A DNA stretch of 64,000 nucleotides from Acetobacter malorum (GTDB lineage Bacteria > Pseudomonadota > Alphaproteobacteria > Acetobacterales > Acetobacteraceae): positions 79,913 to 143,912 of the forward strand of contig NZ_LHZC01000051.1 of assembly GCF_001580615.1 (NCBI RefSeq). The letters are read 5' to 3'. Positions 17,073 through 26,830 of the stretch are shown here, piece by piece (positions within the stretch are counted from its first letter, which is position 1; every line of letters starts with the position of its first letter). Under the pieces are notes generated by a model that was given only the letters and a program-made list of their open reading frames with translations, did no database searches and had not been told where the DNA came from. The position numbers and the translations under genes were made by a program.

Positions 17073-19316
17073 ATGCCCCGTTTGTACTCTCCCCCTCCGG
17101 TTGTTTCTGCCACAACCCTATCCCCGCGCGCACTGACGCACCGCATGGTCCGCAGCCTGTGGGGGCTGGCCCTGATGTTTGCGGTTGGGGCAACCCTGTC
17201 CGGAGCGGACCTGACAGGCCAGTGGCAACAGGCGGACGCAGCGGAAAGCGCCCCGGTTTCCACCACCGGGCACAGTGTTGCCACGCTGATCACGGATACA
17301 GACACCACAGACGGAAAGGCGCCGCTACATGTTGCCCTCCGGCTGAAACTGCAGGACGGCTGGCACACCTACTGGCGCAACCCGGGTGACGCCGGAGAAG
17401 CGCCGGACGTGACCGTGACAGCAGACGGGGCCTTCAACGGGAAAGCATCTCCCATTGTATGGCCAACACCGCACCGCATCCCCGATTCCTCGCTGATGTC
17501 TTACGCTTATACGGGTGACGTTGTGTTGCCCATGGAGCTGCCTCTCCATCCGGCAGGGGGTGAGACATCCGGCCCGACCACACTCAAAGCCCATGCAAGC
17601 TGGCTGGTGTGTGAAAATGTCTGCGTGCCGGAAGAAGCTGATCTGGCCGTAACCTTACAGCCCGGCCCGGCTCATCTCTCCGCAGAGGCATCTCTGTTTT
17701 CCGCTGCGGCAGAGGCCACACCTGTTCCGTCCCCTTATGCCGCCACCGTCTCGGCTGATGGGGTGTTGACCATCAAGGGCGCCGACCTCTCTGCCCGTTC
17801 CGTGCAGGATGCATGGTTCATGCCAGACCAGCCGGGCTTGATTGATCAGGCCGCCACGCAGAAGTTTACAGTGCAGGATGGGAGTGCCGCCCTGCTACTG
17901 AAACGCCTGCCGGAATTTGCGTCCACACAACCTCTGAGCGGTTTGCTGGTTTTAAAAGATGCGGCGGGAAATGAGCGTTCCTTATCCCTCACGGCCAGGC
18001 CCGTTCCTGCTCTGGCAGGTGCGCCGTTTGCAAGCGGACAGAACGCCAGTTCCTCCCCCCTCACCAGCACGTTGACGCAGGCCGGATTTTTGCAACAGGT
18101 GGTGTTTGCCTTTCTGGGCGGCCTGATTTTGAATCTGATGCCCTGCGTCTTCCCCATTCTGGCTATGAAGGCTCTCTCTCTGGCGCGGCTGGGTAAAGCG
18201 GAACGCCGCACACAGGTCATGAGTGCAGCCTGTTACAGTCTGGGCGTTATGGTGACGTTCCTGGCACTTGGCGGCGTGATGATGGGCCTGCGTGTGGCTG
18301 GTGCTGCGGCAGATTGGGGCTTTCAGTTTCAGTCTCCTCTGTTTGTCACACTAGTGACCTGGCTACTGTTTGCCATGGCGCTTAACCTGCTGGGCGTGTT
18401 TGAATTCATGCCTGTCTCGGCAGGCAGTTCCCTGACGAGCCATGCCCATGGCCACTGGCATGATGTCGTCACAGGCATTCTGGCCGTAGTGGTTGCAACG
18501 CCCTGCACGGCCCCGTTCATGGGGGTCGCTATTGCGGGGGCCCTCTCCGGGCCGCCTGCCATGGGGCTGATTGTTTTTGCCGCCATGGGGCTGGGTCTTG
18601 CCGCCCCCTATCTGCTGCTGACCACCGTGCCGGGACTGGCCGCGCGCCTGCCAAAACCCGGCGCATGGATGCAGTATCTCCGCCAGTTTCTGGCCTTCCC
18701 GCTGCTGGGCTCCTGCGTATGGCTGCTATGGGTGGCATCGCTGGAAGGTGGGGCGTCCGTTGTGCTGCTGCTGGCGACAGGATTAGTGCTGCTTGGCTTT
18801 GCTGGGTGGATTTATGGCGTGGCGCAGGTGCGGCTTATTCAGCAAGGCCATACACGCACCAGCACGGCTTTGCATGGGCTGGCTCTGCTGGGGCTATTGG
18901 GGGCGCTGGCGCTGGTTCCCGCCCTTCGTCACCAGAGTGCGGCACCGGCTGCCAGCGGCAGCCTGACCTCCGGGCTACCTAAAGGAACAGAACCCTTTTC
19001 GGAAGCACGACTGAAAGAACTGCACGCGGCAGGCAAACCCGTTTTTGTGGATATGACCGCAGCGTGGTGCATTACCTGTCTGGTCAATGAGCGGGTGGCA
19101 CTGGATATCCCCAGCACGCAGGCAGCCTTTGCAGCCCATGGTGTTACGGTGTTGCGGGGAGACTGGACCAATCATGATCCCGCCATCAGCGCGTTTCTAA
19201 AAGCACATGGGCGAGACGGCGTGCCGTTCTACCTCTATGTGCCTGCCAACGGGCCGGAAGTGGTGCTGCCACAGATCCTGACACCGGGGCTGGTTGCAAG
19301 CACAGTCGCGAAATAG
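17073..19316 (+). CDS. DsbD-type thiol:disulfide interchange protein (protein-disulfide reductase)
   Basis: A protein of about 747 residues with three parts: a signal/anchor and periplasmic DsbD-alpha-like region containing two close cysteines (WLVCENVCVPEEADL), an eight-segment membrane domain with the conserved cysteines in NLMPCVFPILA and VATPCTAPFMG, and a C-terminal thioredoxin domain with WCITC. It passes reducing power from cytosolic thioredoxin to the periplasm, for example for cytochrome c maturation. The frame opens at 16854, overlapping the divergent GT61 gene; ATG 17073 is the first start outside it and an in-frame ATG further on is also possible. The periplasmic thioredoxin at 15235 is a likely client. 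Confidence 0.86.
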   Translation: MPRLYSPPPVVSATTLSPRALTHRMVRSLWGLALMFAVGATLSGADLTGQWQQADAAESAPVSTTGHSVATLITDTDTTDGKAPLHVALRLKLQDGWHTYWRNPGDAGEAPDVTVTADGAFNGKASPIVWPTPHRIPDSSLMSYAYTGDVVLPMELPLHPAGGETSGPTTLKAHASWLVCENVCVPEEADLAVTLQPGPAHLSAEASLFSAAAEATPVPSPYAATVSADGVLTIKGADLSARSVQDAWFMPDQPGLIDQAATQKFTVQDGSAALLLKRLPEFASTQPLSGLLVLKDAAGNERSLSLTARPVPALAGAPFASGQNASSSPLTSTLTQAGFLQQVVFAFLGGLILNLMPCVFPILAMKALSLARLGKAERRTQVMSAACYSLGVMVTFLALGGVMMGLRVAGAAADWGFQFQSPLFVTLVTWLLFAMALNLLGVFEFMPVSAGSSLTSHAHGHWHDVVTGILAVVVATPCTAPFMGVAIAGALSGPPAMGLIVFAAMGLGLAAPYLLLTTVPGLAARLPKPGAWMQYLRQFLAFPLLGSCVWLLWVASLEGGASVVLLLATGLVLLGFAGWIYGVAQVRLIQQGHTRTSTALHGLALLGLLGALALVPALRHQSAAPAASGSLTSGLPKGTEPFSEARLKELHAAGKPVFVDMTAAWCITCLVNERVALDIPSTQAAFAAHGVTVLRGDWTNHDPAISAFLKAHGRDGVPFYLYVPANGPEVVLPQILTPGLVASTVAK

Positions 19317-19377
19317 CTTCGTTATGCCGAGCGGATAAGTTCCACTCGGTAAGCCCTCTAGTCCAGATACACGTTAT

Positions 19378-19404
19378 CAGGCCCCCATCAAAAATGGGGG
19401 CCTG
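19378..19404. terminator. Strong hairpin between convergent genes
   Basis: CAGGCCCCCAT and ATGGGGGCCTG form a perfect 11-bp GC-rich stem with a 5-base loop, between the converging DsbD-type gene and the Hint gene. No T-run follows on either strand, but position and strength fit a bidirectional terminator. Confidence 0.6.
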
Positions 19405-19429
19405 ACCAGAAAGTCCCCTGTTAGAAAAA

Positions 19430-21320
19430 TCAGGCAGACTGTGACAAGCGAACGTCTGCTTTGGGCTGGCTCAGCAGATAAGGGCCGCCTGCCCGCACTT
19501 CCAGAAGCAGAATTCCCATCCTTCCCTGCGCCATATGTTCACACAATGGCAGGACGGCATTGCCATTTGTCCAGGCGCATGGTTCCTCTCCTGCGCCATA
19601 CCACCCGTCCATCGTTTCAGTCTGCAGGTGAGACGTTATCTCGTAGTTCTGGCTGCCTGTAACAAAAACGATTTTGGCAACCAGCACCCCAAGATAACGA
19701 CGGTCATCCACGAAAGGACCGATCACATCTGAAGGCCGGCTGGCACGGGAGACGATACGCACGGACTTTGTATGCGGCGGCAGCATGAAGCTGTAATGCG
19801 TGCCATCATACCGCAGTGGGCGCACAGTTCTCCCTGCATCAATCACCAGATGTAAATCCGGATCACCTGTCTGCTCAGCCATTTCAGGCACCGGCTGATC
19901 TTTAACGAGTGTTTTTGCGCGCTGTTCCAGTTTACGGAATAACGGCTCCACAACGGCACGATCAACACACAGCGGAGCCGCGGCATCTTTTTCCCATGTG
20001 CGGGAAATGCCATAGAGACGCGCCACCTTGCCCGTCTGCTGGAAAGACGATCCTGACCGAGTATCAAGGTAGCTTTCCGTCAGCACATTATCGGCCGTGA
20101 TGACAGAATGCTGCTCCGTTTCCACGTGATAATACGTGTAGGACGTGATGGACTTGTCATAGAAAACAGAGCTTCCGTTAACCAGCATCCGGACAGGCAC
20201 AAAATTTCCTTCAAAGAACAAGGCAATGTTCTGGCGTAATCAGCAGATCCTTAGACGGAACCCCCTCTGCAATGGCATTCTGGCACACGCGCACCGGGTA
20301 ACCCGCCATATCGTCAGACAGCGCGCTATTCACCACAACAAACTGCCTGCCTGCCCAGATAACAGACCGACTTACAGTCTGCCCCCTGACATGAGCGACA
20401 AGAACATCCCCAACCTGGATATCTTCTACAGCCACGCATCCGTTGCTTGTCTCAATCATAGCGCCGGCAAGGAAGCATGCGCCTGTATCGCTCTGCTCAC
20501 CGAACAGAATATAGCCATCCCGGTACATCGCTGTTGGGATCGCATTGCCATTCGTGTTTGTGACGAAGTTTTTCAGAGTGACAAGTGTGGTTGTATTACC
20601 ATTAACTGTCCCCTGAATAAGCAGATCATTCCCGCTTATGCTGGTCGTTAGCGTGTTCGAGCTATAATCAGTATAAGACTGAATTTTGATCTGATCCCCG
20701 TAGACAAAATTCTGTACATGCAGATCCAGATTGGACAAGCTGGAAAGAGATGTATTTTCAATCTTCAGAAGGCCGCCGGGGGTATTATGAAAGTCAATTT
20801 TTGCAGTCCCACTGATATCATCAATGAGATTGTAAAAATAGACAGACCCGCCCCTGATGTTGATCTTGGGCGACATCAGGTTTGAACATTCCAGACCGGC
20901 AACAAAAACGCCGCCGCTGTTTACGTTATAAACCCCCTCAAACCCTGTGAAAACATGGTTCACCACCAGCTTACCATTGGTGATGTTGTAAACACCCGTA
21001 CGACCGTTAAAGTCGTTACTGATCGAGAGTGTTCCGTTATTGATATTGATTGTGCCGCCAGCAGCATCCTGCAGGATACCAGCAGTATCTGACTCATCTC
21101 TTACAACCTGAACCGTCGCACCCTCAGTAATATTGACGATGCCTGCGTTCAGATTGAGATAGCCTTTGATGGTGAGGGTGGCCCCGTTATGGACATTCAG
21201 AATGTCACCATTTGTGCCCTGCCCTTCCGTGGCATCGGCAGGGGGAGCAACCCAGCTTAGGTTACCATTGCCAGCCCAACTTCCCATGGACTGATCTGTC
21301 GTAATGTTCGTGATAGACAT
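19430..21320 (-). pseudogene. Hint-domain surface protein, frameshifted
   Basis: Two adjacent frames make one gene. The first (21320 to 20211, 369 residues) has a Gly/Asn-rich repetitive beta-helix-like passenger (repeats such as GTININNGTLSI and GVYNITNGKLVV) and then a Hint domain starting CFLAGAMIETSNGCVAVEDI. It stops at LLITPEHCLVL. The second (20221 to 19430, 263 residues) resumes FFEGNFVPVRMLVNGSSVFYD, the expected continuation of PEHCL. Deleting one base, the C at 20219 (G on the coding strand), restores PEHCLFFEGNF. Family members in acetic acid bacteria are single secreted or surface proteins. Either a true pseudogene, a slippage site or a sequencing error. Confidence 0.82.
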
Positions 21321-21696
21321 TTTGATATCTTTCTTGTTTGGAAAATATCAATTTCCTGCATGCGGGCTCGACAGCGCTCTTCCATAAGGGAAGTCCTGTG
21401 GAAGGAGGGAAGACGTAAAGATATATGCAGAATGTTGATATTATCTCTTTATTTTGGACATCAATCCCCTACCGTAGATGAATTGAAAAGAATATATCAA
21501 TAAAGGTAAATTTCTTGTGAATTCGTGCGTTTATTTACAGTATTAAATCATGGATATTTAATACTACTTTTAATTACTTTATGTACTTAATATTTTTACA
21601 TCATAATGAAATAGGGTAGAACCTTTCAAGTCAGACCGCCTCAGAGCAGTGTAACGGCACTCCTCCCGGCACGCATCAAAGCGTTTTTCATAAACA
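21321..21696. other. AT-rich upstream region of the Hint gene
   Basis: This 376-base stretch between the Hint gene and the DUF3034 gene is markedly AT-rich and has no convincing coding frame. It presumably holds the promoter of the Hint gene (ribosome site AAGAAAGAT just before ATG 21320) and the end of the DUF3034 transcript. No clear promoter hexamers or terminator stood out. Confidence 0.4.
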
Positions 21697-22848
21697 TCAA
21701 AACCCGGTCTGGAGAGAAACATAAGCCCCGGTCTGATTCCGGTACGTCGCAATGGTCCCAAGAGAGACATAAGCGGCTGTGATATTCAGGTGCTTATTCA
21801 CAAAATAGCTGGCGTAGACATCAAACCAGTTGCTTTCAGGCGTAAAGTTCTGGTTACGCGGTTTGGTTCGATATTCCACCCCAACAACCAGCCCCGGAAT
21901 GAAAGACGGCAGATAGCCGAGTGATCCTTCAAACTGCGGGTAGTAATTGTCGTTCCTGTCACCACCGAAGCCAAGAATACCCCACTGGTTGCCTTTGGTC
22001 AGGCGCATGGTGGTATCCACCAGCAGGCCAAGTTTGGGAAACAGTTTGGTCACGGCGATGTAAACATCCGCACCATCGGTGTGTTTGGAGCCCACGGCAT
22101 GAATAACCTTTGCGTCCCCATCATGCTTATACATGGCCCCCACAGCCACCTGCGGCAAAAGGGTTTTGTCCAGCACATGCCCAAACAGGCGGACCTTGAT
22201 ACCACCCGTATCCAGATCAAACTGATAGCCGTGCCCAATACCCAGCTTGCGCCCCGTTGAACCGGTGCGGAAGAAGTTGTGGGAGTAGGAAATTTCCACG
22301 CGGTCATAAAAACCCATGACGGCACCAACATTCTGGTCGGTATAATTGGTCAGGCTCACATAACTGTAGTGAAAAGCCATCCCCATGCTTTTCTTGCTGC
22401 CATAACCCCCAATGGTGGCCCAACTGGCAATACCACCACCGCTGGAGCCCTCCAGAGAACTCAGGCCACTGGTGCCCAGCGTGCGCTGGCCATCAAAAAC
22501 CTTGTCAAACGTGAGTCCCGTATCCGGTTCATCAGGGGCCTCTGCTGAGGGGGTCTGCGCCGTCCCACCTGTGGAAGCGGTAGATTGCGCAGTTCCCGGC
22601 GCAAGCGTGACACGCGGGGTGCTGCCGGGAGTTGTGCCCGCAGGCGATGCTGCGGCAGACGCTGTCTGCGCTCTGGCGTTCTGAGCACAGACAACAAGAG
22701 CCGAAGCTGCCAGCGCCGGGGCGAACATCTCGCGCCAGTTCTTCAGCTTGCTTATCAATGCTGCGGCTTTCTGCTGCAAGGCTGGCAGGCACTGTATGGC
22801 GCGTTGCATACGCTGAAAACTCATGTGAACAACCCTGTTTCTCAGCAT
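21697..22848 (-). CDS. DUF3034 family outer-membrane protein
   Basis: A 383-residue protein. After an N-terminal hydrophobic segment ending near ALVVCAQNARAQ (signal peptide) comes a low-complexity Ala/Thr/Pro linker, then a beta-strand-rich region. That region begins SSLEGSSGGGIASWATIGGYGS, the DUF3034 signature, and continues with alternating strands (FYDRVEISYSHNFF, GLVVGVEYRTKP) to a terminal aromatic residue (VSLQTGF), as in outer-membrane barrels. ATG 22848 is preceded by CAGGAGAGC; the frame runs 18 codons further but without a site. Function unknown; probably a channel or structural porin-like protein. Confidence 0.8.
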   Translation of the reverse strand: MLRNRVVHMSFQRMQRAIQCLPALQQKAAALISKLKNWREMFAPALAASALVVCAQNARAQTASAAASPAGTTPGSTPRVTLAPGTAQSTASTGGTAQTPSAEAPDEPDTGLTFDKVFDGQRTLGTSGLSSLEGSSGGGIASWATIGGYGSKKSMGMAFHYSYVSLTNYTDQNVGAVMGFYDRVEISYSHNFFRTGSTGRKLGIGHGYQFDLDTGGIKVRLFGHVLDKTLLPQVAVGAMYKHDGDAKVIHAVGSKHTDGADVYIAVTKLFPKLGLLVDTTMRLTKGNQWGILGFGGDRNDNYYPQFEGSLGYLPSFIPGLVVGVEYRTKPRNQNFTPESNWFDVYASYFVNKHLNITAAYVSLGTIATYRNQTGAYVSLQTGF

Positions 22849-23354
22849 AGTGCTCTCCTGAATGCTGCTGCCCTGACATCTCAGACCATCGAGACACCCC
22901 ACATTGATCTGAAATGCCTTATGAAAATTTCAAATTTTTGCGATGCTTTTCGAAAACCTGTCTTTGGATCTGTTATTCCGTGTTTCACCACTTCGTTACG
23001 GCGACGGACATGCTAGCTATGCATTTCGTGACAAACCCTAAAATCATCCCGCCTTTACAGGAGGGTATCCCTGTCTATATTCGTATATATATAGACATGT
23101 AAACAGAACAAGGCCGCTCTTTTCGTGCTGATTTCAGACTATAAGTTATTCGTACTCTGCATATTTCAGACGGTCAGGTCGGATGACCGAGATGCACAAG
23201 ACTCGCTGGGGTCAAACGAAAGGGTGGAGAGAAAACACCACTCGTCTTGCAGGCTCCTTCCCCACCCCTGTATGCTAGACAGACCGAGCAGGGGCGCATA
23301 TCCCCACAATCTCCATCCGTCCCACCTTTTCCGGCCCTGGCCTGCAAGAGTTTC
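22849..23354. other. Divergent intergenic region upstream of DUF3034 gene and polA
   Basis: This 506-base gap has no supported gene. It includes a perfect 9-base inverted repeat (TGTCTATAT at 23072-23080, ATATAGACA at 23089-23097, 8-base loop) in an AT-rich stretch, a possible operator or hairpin. Further down it becomes GC-rich toward polA. Confidence 0.4.
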
Positions 23355-26183
23355 ATGACCAACACAGATACACCCCACCTGGTACTGGTAGATGGCAGCG
23401 GCTTTATTTTCCGCGCCTTTCATGCCCTGCCTCCCATGACGAACCCAGAGGGGGTGCCGGTTAACGCCGTTTACGGGTTTACAAACATGCTGGCCCGCCT
23501 GCTGCGGGAGCATGTAGGCACACATCTGGCGGTCATTTTTGATGCAGGACGGCAGACATTCCGGACAGAAATTTACCCGCAATATAAAGCGCACCGGCCA
23601 GAACCGCCGGAAGATCTGCGCCCGCAGTTTTCCCTGATCCGCGATGCCACGCGGGCCTTTAATGTGCCCGCCATTGAGTTGGCCGGGTGGGAAGCGGATG
23701 ATCTGATTGCCTCCTACGCCACCGCTGTGCGGAAGACAGGGGGCACCTGCACAATCGTCTCGTCCGACAAGGATTTGATGCAGCTGATCGGCCCCGGTGT
23801 ATGCATGCTGGAACCGATGAAGCAGACCGCTATCAGCACGCCGGAAGTGGAAGCCAAGTTTGGCGTCACCCCGGATAAGGTGGTGGACGTGCAGGCGCTG
23901 ATGGGCGACCCAACGGATAACGTGCCCGGTGTGCCCGGCATTGGCCCCAAGACGGCCTCCGCCCTTGTGAAAGAATACGGCACGCTGGAAGCCGTGCTGG
24001 CCGCAGCACCGGAGATGAAGAAATCAAAGCGCCGGGACATGCTGATTGAGCATGCAGACGCCGCGCGCATCTCCCGCAAACTGGTCGAACTGGCACGGGA
24101 TGTGCCGCTGCCTGTGCCGGTCAAGGAACTGGGCGTTCGGGAACTCGACAAGGTGGTGGTGGCAGACTGGCTGGAGAGCATGGGCTTCCGCTCCGTGCTG
24201 AGCCGTCTGGGCGTTGGTCATCCCTCTGGTGCGCATGCGCACCGCACCGCCCGTGCCGCAGCACATGCATCCGTTACCGGTGCCACCGCTCCCACTGGAA
24301 CAGAAACGCCTACCGCTGAGGCCGGTCAGTCCGCCGAAGCGACAGCTTCCCTCACCGCCGAATACGGCCCGTATGAAACCGTGCGCACGGCAGAAGAGCT
24401 TCAGAAATGGGTCAGTGCCGCGCAGGAAGCGGGCATTTGCGCGGTTGATACAGAAACCGACGGGCTGGACCCGCTGCATGCCAACATGGTCGGCATTTCT
24501 TTGTCTCCCGTCCCCGGCAAAGCCTGCTACATCCCTCTGCGGCATGAAGGTACGCTGGAAGAACCAGCAGGTGAGCAGCTCCAGCCTGCCGCAGCACTTG
24601 ATATTCTGCGCCCCCTGCTGACAGACCCGGCAGTTCTGAAAATCTTCCAGAACGCCAAGTTTGATCTGCTGGTGTTTGACCATGCGGGGCTGGATTTCTC
24701 CACCATCGCACCGGTGGATGACACCATGCTGATCTCCTACGCGCAGTCCGCCGGGCAGCATGGTCAGGGCATGGATGAACTCTCCACCCTGCATCTGGGT
24801 CACACACCCATCAGTTATGACAGTGTGACGGGCACCGGGCGCAACCGTATTCCGTTTACACAGGTTCCGGTCGCGCGTGCCACGCCTTACGCAGCGGAAG
24901 ATGCTGATGTCACGCTGCGGTTGTGGTACGTGCTGCACCCCACCCTGCGCACCAATCAGGCGCTGGCGCTGTATGAACAGCTGGAACGCCCGCTTTCCCC
25001 GGTTCTGGCTGGCATGGAAAAAGCTGGCATTGCGGTGGATCGGGCCGAACTGGGTCGTCTTTCTGAAGATTTTGCCAGCCGCATGGCCGTCATGGAAAAA
25101 GAAATTTATGCGGCAGCCGGACGCGACTTCAATGTCGGCTCCCCGCGCCAGCTTGGGGAAATCCTGTTTGATGAAATGGGTTTGAAGGGCGGCAAGCGCG
25201 GTAAGGCCGGGGCATGGAGCACGGATTCTTCCGTATTGCAGGATCTGGCTGATCAGGGGCATGACCTCCCGGCCCGCGTGCTGGCATGGCGGCAACTGGC
25301 CAAGCTGAAAAGCACCTACACAGATGCCCTGCTGCGTCAGGCCACAGTGGATGACCGGGTGCATACGTCTTTCCAGATGGCCATTACTTCAACCGGTCGC
25401 CTGTCCTCTAACGACCCGAATTTGCAGAACATCCCCATTCGCACGGAAGAAGGTGGCCGTATCCGGCAGGCCTTTATTGCGCCGCCCGGTAAAAAGCTGA
25501 TTTCTGCTGACTATTCCCAGATTGAGCTGCGCCTGCTGGCCGACGTCGCCAATATTCCGGCGCTGCGGGAAGCCTTTGCTCTGGGGCAGGATATTCATGC
25601 CCGCACGGCCTCGGAAGTGTTCAATATCCCGCTGGAAGGGATGGACAGCCTGACCCGTCGCCGGGCTAAAGCTATCAACTTCGGGATTATTTACGGCATT
25701 TCCGCTTTTGGGCTCAGTCGGCAGCTTGGCATTCCAGCAGGGGAAGCCCGGGCCTATATCGACGCCTATTTTGCCCGCTATCCCGGTATCCGGGATTACA
25801 TGGAGCGCATGCGTGAGCAGGCCAAAGCCAACGGCTACGTGCTCACGCCCTTCGGGCGGCGCTGCTATGTGCCGGGCATTCATGAAAAGAGCGCAGCCCG
25901 CAGACAATATGCGGAACGGCAGGCCATTAACGCCCCCTTGCAGGGTGGGGCGGCTGACATCATCAAACGCGCCATGGTCAAGTTGCCGCGCGCCCTGAAA
26001 GATGCGGGGCTTTCCGCCCGCATGCTGCTACAGGTGCATGATGAATTGCTGTTTGAAGCTGATGCCGCAGAGGCAGAGGCTGTCGCCGCTGTGGCGCGCA
26101 AGGTGATGGAAGCCGCGGCGACACTGTCCGTGCCGTTGGTGGTTGAGACAGGCATTGGCGGAAACTGGGCAGAGGCACATTAA
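23355..26183 (+). CDS. polA: DNA polymerase I
   Basis: A 942-residue polymerase used for Okazaki-fragment maturation and excision repair. Domains in order: 5'-3' exonuclease (about 1-270, starting HLVLVDGSGFIFRAFHALP), a low-complexity Ala/Thr/Pro-rich linker, 3'-5' exonuclease (about 355-540) with an intact DTE metal motif (364-366) implying proofreading, and the polymerase domain with motif A SADYSQIELRLLADV (near 717), O-helix region RRRAKAINFGIIYGIS and motif C VHDEL (near 894). The frame opens at 23247, but ATG 23355 (MTNTDTPHLVLVDG) starts at the family consensus. Followed after 3 bases by the SCO-like gene. Confidence 0.97.
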   Translation: MTNTDTPHLVLVDGSGFIFRAFHALPPMTNPEGVPVNAVYGFTNMLARLLREHVGTHLAVIFDAGRQTFRTEIYPQYKAHRPEPPEDLRPQFSLIRDATRAFNVPAIELAGWEADDLIASYATAVRKTGGTCTIVSSDKDLMQLIGPGVCMLEPMKQTAISTPEVEAKFGVTPDKVVDVQALMGDPTDNVPGVPGIGPKTASALVKEYGTLEAVLAAAPEMKKSKRRDMLIEHADAARISRKLVELARDVPLPVPVKELGVRELDKVVVADWLESMGFRSVLSRLGVGHPSGAHAHRTARAAAHASVTGATAPTGTETPTAEAGQSAEATASLTAEYGPYETVRTAEELQKWVSAAQEAGICAVDTETDGLDPLHANMVGISLSPVPGKACYIPLRHEGTLEEPAGEQLQPAAALDILRPLLTDPAVLKIFQNAKFDLLVFDHAGLDFSTIAPVDDTMLISYAQSAGQHGQGMDELSTLHLGHTPISYDSVTGTGRNRIPFTQVPVARATPYAAEDADVTLRLWYVLHPTLRTNQALALYEQLERPLSPVLAGMEKAGIAVDRAELGRLSEDFASRMAVMEKEIYAAAGRDFNVGSPRQLGEILFDEMGLKGGKRGKAGAWSTDSSVLQDLADQGHDLPARVLAWRQLAKLKSTYTDALLRQATVDDRVHTSFQMAITSTGRLSSNDPNLQNIPIRTEEGGRIRQAFIAPPGKKLISADYSQIELRLLADVANIPALREAFALGQDIHARTASEVFNIPLEGMDSLTRRRAKAINFGIIYGISAFGLSRQLGIPAGEARAYIDAYFARYPGIRDYMERMREQAKANGYVLTPFGRRCYVPGIHEKSAARRQYAERQAINAPLQGGAADIIKRAMVKLPRALKDAGLSARMLLQVHDELLFEADAAEAEAVAAVARKVMEAAATLSVPLVVETGIGGNWAEAH

Positions 26184-26186
26184 GTC

Positions 26187-26801
26187 ATGACACCAAGTGA
26201 AAAACGATTTGCATTGATTGCGGCTGGCGTTCTGGTTGTTGCCAGCGTGACCGGCTATGTGGGCACCCGCGTTGCCCTGCGCTATGGCCCGACGCTGGAT
26301 ACGTATGGCAATGAAGTGGGCGGGTCCTTCCGCCTGATGGACGCCACCACCGGCACCATGACGGACCAGACCTTCCGCGGTCGCTGGATGATGGTGCTGT
26401 TTGGCGCCACCCATTGTGCTGACGATGCCTGCACCCCGGCGCTGACCAACATGTCCGCCGCACTGGATAAGACTGACCCCGGCAAGCGGAAGGCCGTGAT
26501 TATTTTTGTCAGCCTCGACCCGGACCGGGATGATGCCGAACGCCTGCGCCTATATGGCCAGAGCATCAGCCCGCGTGTGGTGGCCGGCACCGCTGCCCCC
26601 AGCCCGCTGGCGGATCTGGCCAAGGAATACCACACCACGGTTGAAAGAGTGGCTGACCCGGAATGGACGTATGCCATGCGCATGTCCCCCCGCTTTGTGG
26701 TGATGGACCCCAACGCCCGTTACGTTGGTACGGTTGACGCTAATCTGAGCGCAGATGCTATGACGGATGCTCTGAAAAAACTCATGAACCCGGGCCAGTA
26801 A
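26187..26801 (+). CDS. SCO1/SenC-like protein with altered copper-site residues
   Basis: A 204-residue protein with an N-terminal membrane anchor (about 7-30) and a thioredoxin-like SCO domain (FRGRWMMVLFGATHC, IIFVSLDPDRDDAERL, RFVVMDPNARYVG). SCO proteins deliver copper to cytochrome oxidase using CxxxC and a distal histidine. Here the cysteines are C77 and C82, four residues apart instead of three, and the histidine position is occupied by Met (about M166, in YAMRMSPRF). It may bind copper differently or act as a thiol protein. It starts 3 bases after polA, so it is probably co-transcribed. Confidence 0.8.
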   Translation: MTPSEKRFALIAAGVLVVASVTGYVGTRVALRYGPTLDTYGNEVGGSFRLMDATTGTMTDQTFRGRWMMVLFGATHCADDACTPALTNMSAALDKTDPGKRKAVIIFVSLDPDRDDAERLRLYGQSISPRVVAGTAAPSPLADLAKEYHTTVERVADPEWTYAMRMSPRFVVMDPNARYVGTVDANLSADAMTDALKKLMNPGQ

Positions 26802-26830
26802 TCTCCCCTCCCCCAAGAAAGACTGACACC

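Noticed and set aside
24024..25364. Long open frame antisense to polA (446 codons)
   Set aside because: It mirrors the codon pattern of a well-supported polymerase on the other strand, has no domain or ribosome site, and is a normal by-product of high-GC coding sequence.
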